A stretch of DNA of 64,000 nucleotides from contig CM029387.1 in NCBI GenBank assembly GCA_017165825.1, positions 12,268,798 to 12,332,797 of the forward strand, written 5' to 3'. The stretch is from Hepsetus odoe. Lineage: Eukaryota > Chordata > Actinopteri > Characiformes > Hepsetidae. The translations under genes were made by a program, and so were the position numbers. Shown here in pieces: positions 57,912-64,000 of the stretch (positions are counted from its first letter, which is position 1; every line of letters begins with the position of its first letter). The notes under the pieces are model-generated. The model had not been told where the DNA came from. It saw nothing but the letters and a program-made list of their open reading frames with translations, and made no database searches.

Positions 57912-57975
57912 ATTAATTAGGACATGGAAGTCGCTCTGGATAAGAGCGTCTGCTAAATGCTGTAAATGTAAATGT
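57912..57975 (+). mobile_element. SINE family A tail
   Basis: 'aattaggacatggaagtcgc', 'tctggataagagcgtctgct', 'aaatgctgtaaatgtaaatg' without the tRNA-like head: a 5'-truncated copy. Confidence 0.85.
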
Positions 57976-58739
57976 ATTAACACTAGTTTCCCCCTTTCCC
58001 ACTTTTCCTTTACATTAACCACACTAAAGTGATTCTCATGAAAAAATGTAGTGTAATGCGAAAGACAACTTGAGTAAACCAGTTTAAAAAGTATCTTATG
58101 ACAAAATTCAACAGGAAAAAATAATTTAACTGCCCCAAAACTTTATTTATTTTTATTTTAGTCATTTATATTGCTGTTGAGAAATTCTGGCTCATTCTAC
58201 TCTGCAAAATTGTCATATTTCAATCACACTGAAGGGTTTTATGGAGTCAGATTTGTGTCAAATATAATCAAACTAAAATTCTGCATTACACATATGATAT
58301 ATAAATAAACTTTATTAATCTTGCATTAGGTAATGAAAGCCTCAGGGATGGATAAGCCTTATCTGAGAACTGAGCCTTCTGTGATGTATTTGCAAAAAAC
58401 TGAAATTCATGCATACTTCACTTCACAATCTCCAGGGAACTAAACTGTTGCTCAAAAATGCTGTAGCCAATTTGAACGTAGCACAGATAACCTATAACAC
58501 AAGAGGTTTGTGCAAAAATTGCACACAAATTCAGGAAGCACAGAGAGACTACTGCAGCATAACTGCAAAACCAACAGTGAGAGCAAAGAAAAACACAAAA
58601 GTGAAAATATAAAAAAAAATGCAAAACACCAATAATTTGCTCTTAAATAATTAGTTACAATTTTTGTTTGTTAGTACACACATTTTGTTTGATAATTTTA
58701 GCTGCAAATCTGATTCCTTTCATTTTCAGATGCTGCCCA

Positions 58740-59870
58740 AACTCATTTCAGTTCAAAACTTTGATAAGTCATGTCAAAAAAAAATGTTCAGCGATTTAGA
58801 TTATTTCTGGTAACAATCTCCCTTTCTGGTAAAGAGTCGTTTATGCCCTGTAGCAAGGTAACCCAACATCATCAGACTACCAACAGCATGTTTGACTGCG
58901 GGCATGATGTTCTTACTGAAGAAAGTTGTAATAGTTTTCCACTATATATAATGGGGGGGCAGTGGTGGCCTAGTGGTTAGGGCGTTGGCCACTTGATCAG
59001 AGGATCGGGGGTTCGAACCCCTTCCCAATGCGTTGCCCTGAGGTACCCTTGATCAAGGTGCCGTCCCCGTCCCGCTCCTCCCTGCGATGGGCTGGCGACC
59101 TGTCCAGGGTGCGTCCCCTGTCCTTGCCCTGTGTGCGCTGGGTTGGACACCAGCGCGACCCCGTTTGGGACAAGCGGCAGAAAATGGATGGCTATATAAT
59201 GGTTCCCATGTTTTCCAAAACAATTCTTTACTATCATCAATTCACAGAATGATATCCCAAAAGATTTAGAGGTAATTTCTTTCTTGGCAACTGTTATTTG
59301 TGTCATCACATTCCTCTTGCTTAGCATTAGTTAATGCATTGCTATTGTATCGATATAATTTTTGCCCACTGTCTGGTAGAACCATGACACCATCTCAGAT
59401 GAGAGAGGATTGCACTTCCTTAAATATTCTTTTGGGTTTTTCTGTGAGTTTTTAGATGAGTTTTATAACTGTTCTTGGAGCAATTTTGTTATGCTGGACC
59501 ACCCTTTCCATATTTACCCCAATTACAGGTTTTCTCAATTTGGAGATTATGGCTATAAACAGTAGTTGGAGAGACAGCTTTGTACACCTTTCCAAATGAA
59601 AATTCATACATAACTTTCTCAGGTCTTTTGAAAACAAATTTAATTGAGGGATAATGTGCTGTTTATTGAGACCCATTAAGGAACTTCACATTGCTAGAAA
59701 GGTTGTATTTAAGTGGTATTCAGCTGGCAGTAGTCAATCTAGGAAGGGGCTTGTCTAATTTAAACCTCTTTCAATTATATTTGGTTCATTGGCTGATTAA
59801 GTCTCTAGGCAGGCACTGAATTATTTTTTCACATGGATATTACAGGTATTGGTAAGGTTTTATAATTTTA
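58740..59870 (-). mobile_element. decayed Tc1-like element interrupted by a composite SINE
   Basis: Left of the insert: 'gacatgatgtt'-type and 'ccaacagcatgtttgactgc' motifs. Right of it: 'gcaactgttatttgtgtcat', 'tatttaccccaattacaggt', 'tttggagattatggctataa', 'agctttgtacacctttccaa' and 'tttaagtggtattcagctgg'. This is the reverse complement of a fish Tc1 transposase N-terminal half and 5' end. Strongly decayed. Confidence 0.5.
58955..59192 (+). mobile_element. composite SINE: family B head joined to a (ATGG)n LINE tail, perfect target duplication
   Basis: The head and body are family B ('cagtggtggcctagtggtta', 'gggggttcgaacccctt', 'ttgccctgaggtacccttga', 'gccgtccccgtc'). At about 59080 it switches to 'gcgatgggctggcgacctgt', 'ccagggtgcgtcccctgtcc', 'gtttgggacaagcggcag', 'aaaatggatgg', matching the insertion at 25213-25340. 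tatataatgg occurs at 58945-58954 and 59193-59202, so the hybrid inserted as one unit. Confidence 0.85.
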
Positions 59871-60069
59871 TTTTAGTTTTCAAAGTCATTTAACATTTGT
59901 GGTGTGTCTATCAGGTTGTCTTTTGTATCAAATGACATTTTTGTAGAGGAGAATTTAGACCCTTTGTTATGACACTTGCAGCTGAGCTTGACTGGAGTTC
60001 TCCTGCTCTTAAAAAGGCTCATGGACAAAAGTAGGGGAGGGACACATATGTTTAATTAAGGTCTCACAG

Positions 60070-60800
60070 GTGAAGGTGTATGTCAGAGTGAAAACCAAAC
60101 CAAGAGGTCAAGAAAATTGCTTCAGACCTGCAAGACAGGAGTGCGTCCAAACACAGATATGGGGAAAGACACAAGATCATTTCTGCAGCATGGTATCCTC
60201 CATCACATTCAACTATCACACTAGATCTGGCTTCTTACCCAAACTGAGCAGTCTGTGATGAACGGAATTTGGTTAGAAAGGACCTAATGGTCACTATAAA
60301 TGACTTTACAGAAGGACAGGCATCATTGCATTAACCAACCATTAGGCTTTTATGGTAAAATGAGGGTGGCGGTGGTCTAGTGGTAGGGTTCTTGCCTACG
60401 GAACTTTGGGTCAAGAGGTCCCCGGTTCGAATCCCACCTCTAGCACTACCACCAGTGGGTCTCTGAGCAAGACCCTTAACCCTGAGTTGCTCCAGGGGGA
60501 CTGTCCCTGTAATTAGGAAATGTAAGTCACTCTGGATAAGAGCGTCTGCTAAATGCCGTAAATGTAAATGTAAAGTGGCCAGATAGATGCCATCCCTCGC
60601 TAAAAACACATGGCAGCCTGCTTGGAGCTAGAAATGCCTCTCAAACCATAAGAAGCAAATTATCTGGTCTGATGAAATAAGGACTGAGCAATTCCAGCCC
60701 TACTTTAGTGGCAGCATCATGCTGTGCTTTTCTGTGACTAACTAGTCAGGGTAGAGGGATATATAGATGCAAAAATTAAAGGGCAGTGTTCTAACAACTT
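60070..60800 (+). mobile_element. decayed Tc1-like element interrupted by a SINE
   Basis: 'gtcagagtgaaaaccaaacc', 'caagaggtcaagaaaattgc', 'gcgtccaaacacagatatgg' precede the SINE. 'tggccagatagatgccatcc', 'acacatggcagcctgcttgg', 'tatctggtctgatgaaataa' (WSDE.., first Asp) and 'ggcagcatcatgctgtg' (GSIML) follow. A plus-strand Tc1 copy split at the 'ttttatgg / tggccag' point. Confidence 0.7.
60363..60570 (+). mobile_element. tRNA-headed SINE (family A), intact copy nested in Tc1
   Basis: Full order: 'gggtggcggtggtctagtgg' (A box), 'ccccggttcgaatcccacct' (B box), 'gagcaagacccttaaccctg', 'ctccagggggactgtccctg', 'ctggataagagcgtctgcta', (aaatgta)n. The flanks taaaatg (60356-60362) and taaagtg (60571-60577) look like a slightly diverged target duplication. 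Head resembles tRNA-Gly. Confidence 0.92.
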
Positions 60801-60864
60801 TCTAACATAAACAGCATAACCCTTATCAGCTATTTATATTCATATTTATATTTATAGGTATATT

Positions 60865-61140
60865 TACATTTGTAGTAGCTCTTAAGTTCATCAGATGAGT
60901 TACATGGGCCTTCATTCCCCACATGCATCAAAATGCCTTCACCCACTTCTGGTTCACCATTTGTGCTTCCCTGGATTACTTCTGATAGGTACATGCAGCT
61001 TCGTATTGGGAGAACCCCATAAGACCTGTCATTTTGGAGATGCTCTGACCCTAAGTTAAGTAATGATCAGCTTGGACAGTTTGGGCCTTGTCAAAGTTGT
61101 TCAGATCCTTGCCCATTTTCCATCTTCAAACACATCAATA
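60865..61140 (-). mobile_element. Tc1/mariner family 2 fragment
   Basis: 'ttctggttcaccatttgtgc', 'ttccctggattacttctgat', 'aggtacatgcagcttcg', 'ttggagatgctctgacccta', 'tttgggccttgtcaaagttg', 'ttgcccattttccatcttca' and 'aacacatcaat': reverse complement of the 5' half of family 2. Confidence 0.7.
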
Positions 61141-62101
61141 TATAGATGAAAACCCTAATCCAAAGAAGTGTTTGTCTGTGTTTGTGTGTGTGTGTGTGTT
61201 TGCTGGGTATGTTCTCAGATATCTATCAGAAGACAAAAAGCTAATGTTTCTGCATGCAAAAGAGTTCACTGTCTGTGCATGTGTGGTGTGTAAGACTCTG
61301 TGAGTGCAAATGAATACTGAAAGCAACGCCACATGGCTCTCTCCCTCTGTCACCATGGAAACCATCTTTTATCTGATTTGCATCTGAACATACAACAGTT
61401 TTTCACTGGCAGTCACGACTGTCTCATCTGCAGAAAAAAAAGCTGCCTCTTCTATCCTTCTAGTTGTCAAAATAGATATACAGTCCAAAGATATACACAT
61501 ATTTGACTTATATTGACCAAGCCTGCCTTTAACCCTAAGCCTCAACGTGTCACCAAAAGGCCTGACCTTGTCCCAAATGTGATCTGCTGATATGCACACT
61601 CTTTCTCTCTATTTTTCTCTCATTCTGAGGCTCTGCTCACTGCCTCTAAGAATAAGGAAGCAATGTGCGCAATGGGCCCGCGTGCATGGCTTAAGATAAC
61701 AGTGCAGAGAGTTAAACAGGAAGAGGGGTGTGTCGGCTGTGTGTGTGTGTGTGTGTTTAATAGTAGGGGTTATTTCAGTTCCCTTTTTTGCAAGAGCCAG
61801 GTGTGTTATTTTTTGGCTTAATCTGTTCAAGTTCCTGTTTAAGTTCTTGTTCTACATGCTGGTTTAAAAAAAAAAAAAAGAGAGAGAAAAAGGGAAAAAT
61901 AGAATTTGACCTCACATGCATTATGGAAAAAAAAAGGGAGGGAAAGTGAGAGAAAAAAAGCTGTAGAGTAGATCAGAATGATGGCAAGACAGAGAAACTG
62001 TGACCTTTCCTTGAATAAATAAAGCTATAGGAATTCAGCTGCATTCTGTCCGTGCACCATGGGTTAGCATTTAGCATACTTGCACTGAGGTCTTTGCTTA
62101 C
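61141..62101. other. region with short GT repeats, nothing else recognised
   Basis: (GT)n at 61180-61200 and 61737-61756 and poly-A/GA-rich patches at 61865-61950. An octamer-like atttgcat and an X-box-like ccatggaaacc lie at 61350-61385. No gene. Confidence 0.4.
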
Positions 62102-62340
62102 CTCCCCTATTCCTGTACCAGGCGAGGCTAATCACATCCAACACACCATGTCCTCTCTCTACTGGCAGCGGGCAGGAAGCAGAACCGGTCCGTCCCTATT
62201 TACAGTCCCCTGACACTGCAGTATGCTGCGCGCCTGACGCATTCTTAACTCAGAGACGCAACACAGGAGGGGAGGAGGGGAGGAGAGGAGTAGAGGAGAT
62301 AGGAGAGTTAGAGGGTTTGAAACACAACAGATCAGTACAT
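62102..62340 (-). promoter_or_regulatory. candidate first exon and promoter region
   Basis: The minus strand has a perfect donor (GGGAG/gtaagc) at 62101. It is preceded by the most CpG-containing stretch nearby (gcgcgc, gacgc, accggtccgtcc), with a GGAG/CTCC-rich tract at 62268-62310 further upstream. This looks like a TATA-less first exon at the distal end of the gene. Start site and ownership are inferred. Confidence 0.35.
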
Positions 62341-62654
62341 TAAGATCCAAACTTCATAAGACCCACATAGGTAGAGGATCATAGGCTACTGAACAGGCTA
62401 TTGAATAATAAACCTATTCAATATGTCCAAACGTATAAAGACAGCCCTTCTAAATAGTGAATTTCAACACTTCAAGGTACGCCTATTGCTGACACAGGTG
62501 CTGAGCTGTGCATTTACAGCTTGTATAAAGTCCAATAGACTGGGAGACTCTGGATCACAGCAAAAAAGAGTGGATTTCAAAAGAAATGCTAGATGAGATT
62601 TGGATGTAAAAACGTTTGGACATTAAGAAGTTTCTGTGAATAAAAACTTGGCCA

Positions 62655-62885
62655 ACTCTAGTGAAAGTGAAAAAAGTGTCTACTCTTGTCATTGTGAAAC
62701 GCAGCACAGCACAGCACAACGAAATTCAATCTCTGCGCTTCACCCCTACACACACGTGCAGCAGAGGGCAGCTATTGAAAGCACCCGGGGAGCAGTGACA
62801 GGGACGGTACCTTGCTCAAGGGTACCTCAGGGCAACCTACGGGTGAGTGATTCGAACCCACAATCATCTGATCTGGGTCAACTCC
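62655..62885 (-). mobile_element. SINE family B, head truncated
   Basis: 'cacagcacaacgaaattcaa', 'gcacccggggagcagtgaca', 'acggtaccttgctcaagggt', 'cctcagggcaacctacgggt', 'cgaacccacaatca'. It stops within the tRNA-like head. Confidence 0.85.
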
Positions 62886-63369
62886 CTTTTAAATGGACAG
62901 TTATTTCTCTCCTCTATGCAGGTATACATGTCCACTCTTGGGATAAATGCTTTTAAAAAAAAAAAAATGCACTTTTCAAAAAAGTCCTGTAATAGGTGGC
63001 TCAGAAAGTGCCACCTAAACACAGACATACAGGCAAACATAAACTCACACACGCACACACAGTGTTGTGACACATTCATTAAAGGAAATTAACACTGTAA
63101 CTATCAAATCATTTGAGCTAAAGTTCAGAATAAAGAAAATAGAAAAGAAACATACCTTCACAATAAAAGATCATATACAATGGGGAAAATAAGCATTAAA
63201 CAAATTAAACATAGACCACAATGTACTTGCTATCTAGGTCCCAGTTCTGAAAACTACAGCGGGGAAAAAGCTTTTTCATACAAAGCCCCATCTTTGGAAT
63301 AGTTTTCCAGCCAACGAGACTTAGACTTACTCTCAGCCTGTTTGCCTAGGATAAAAACCTACTCCTTTA

Positions 63370-63622
63370 GTGAAAGTGACTATTTTTGTCATTGCGAGGT
63401 CACAGCACAGCACACAGTGAACCGCAACGAAATTGGACCTCTGCATTTAACCCATGCACACACCGTGCAGCAGGGAGCAGCTATGAAAGCGCCTGGGGAG
63501 CAGTGACGGGGACGGTACCTTGCTCAAGGGTACCTCAGGGCAACCTACTGGTAAGGGGTTTGAACCCACAATCTTATGATCCTGTGGCCAACTCCCCAAC
63601 CACTAGGCCACTGCTGCCCCAT
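63370..63622 (-). mobile_element. SINE family B
   Basis: 'gtcattgcgaggtcacagca', 'gaaccgcaacgaaattggac', 'ggggagcagtgacggggacg', 'ggtaccttgctcaagggtac', 'tttgaacccacaatcttatg', 'ccccaaccactaggccactg'. Near full length. Confidence 0.9.
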
Positions 63623-63744
63623 GTCATGTATTATGTAACTAGTTTTGACATTCTGTGCACGTCTTTTAATATGCTTGTGTGTCAGTACTTATTAATTCAT
63701 AATAAAAGGATAAAACTCTCAGCAGTCAACTACTTTACACAGTG

Positions 63745-63990
63745 TTCTGAAGTTAAAGTGATTTTGAACACCACATCACAGTTCAGAGTGAACCACAATG
63801 ATACTTCTTTGCATTTAACACATTATACCTAAATGGAGCAGTTGGCAACCATATTTAGTGCCCAGGGAGCAGTGATGGGGATGGTTTGTTGCTCAAGAAT
63901 CTCTCAGTGAAACCTATTATTCTGGGACTCAGATCCACAACATTTCGATCATAGGGCCTAGTCCTTAACCACTATGCCAACACTGCCCCA
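63745..63990 (-). mobile_element. SINE family B, old copy at the window edge
   Basis: 'gaacaccacatcacagttca', 'gagtgaaccacaatgatact', 'gtgcccagggagcagtgatg', 'gtttgttgctcaagaat', 'ccttaaccactatgccaaca'. More diverged than its neighbour. Confidence 0.8.
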
Positions 63991-64000
63991 GGTAGGTAGT

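Noticed and set aside
60363..60440. tRNA-Gly-like sequence with A and B boxes
   Set aside because: It is the head of a repeated SINE with a LINE-type tail; the cloverleaf is degenerate and copies occur throughout the window. The other family A and B heads were rejected as tRNA genes for the same reason.
1..64000. A novel multi-gene system
   Set aside because: One host gene and many transposable-element remnants explain all long conserved stretches; no cluster of unknown genes is present.

Overview
This is vertebrate nuclear DNA: coding exons of 36-249 bp with canonical AG/GT borders lie in kilobase-long AT-rich introns full of interspersed repeats. The repeat types (abundant Tc1/mariner remnants, tRNA-headed SINEs with an L2-like 'taagagcgtctgctaaatg' tail, an RTE-like LINE, Gypsy-like LTR pieces) point to a teleost fish, perhaps an otophysan; the exact species cannot be read from the sequence.

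The only host gene I can support is a muscleblind-like RNA-binding protein gene on the minus strand, closest to MBNL1. Nine coding exons are visible, running right to left: 41806-41633 (start codon), 24199-24029, 23392-23144, 22683-22444, 19595-19548 (48-nt alternative nuclear-localisation exon), 18128-17975, 15832-15797 (36 nt), 14463-14372 and 11918-11862 (stop). All splice phases agree; together they give 1221 nt, or 406 residues plus stop (390 without the 48-nt exon), with four CCCH zinc fingers in two pairs. The leader of the start-codon exon probably extends to 42285. Possible upstream non-coding exons end in strong donors at 47327, 52703, 57525 and 62102. A possible 3'-UTR terminal exon starts at 8410 and could end near 5515.

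Region by region: 1-5.5 kb is AT-rich sequence downstream of the gene with old Tc1 scraps. 5.5-8.4 kb has no recognisable repeats and may be 3' UTR. 8.4-24.2 kb holds the tightly spaced 3' coding exons, with Tc1 copies in the introns. 24.2-41.6 kb is the 17.4-kb first coding intron, the main transposon store (solo LTR, LINE with 5' inversion, a nearly full-length Tc1 transposase pseudogene, SINEs). 41.6-42.3 kb is the start-codon exon. 42.3-64 kb is upstream intron/promoter territory with nested Tc1/SINE insertions, the 3' end of a Gypsy-like element with a 39-bp tandem repeat, and a cluster of SINEs at the right edge.

The most interesting host signals concern self-regulation. Dense YGCY (muscleblind-binding) clusters sit just upstream of the 48-nt exon and in the leader next to the start codon, and the last coding exon is open in two reading frames. 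I saw no bacterial genes, CRISPR, functional RNA genes or wholly new system.
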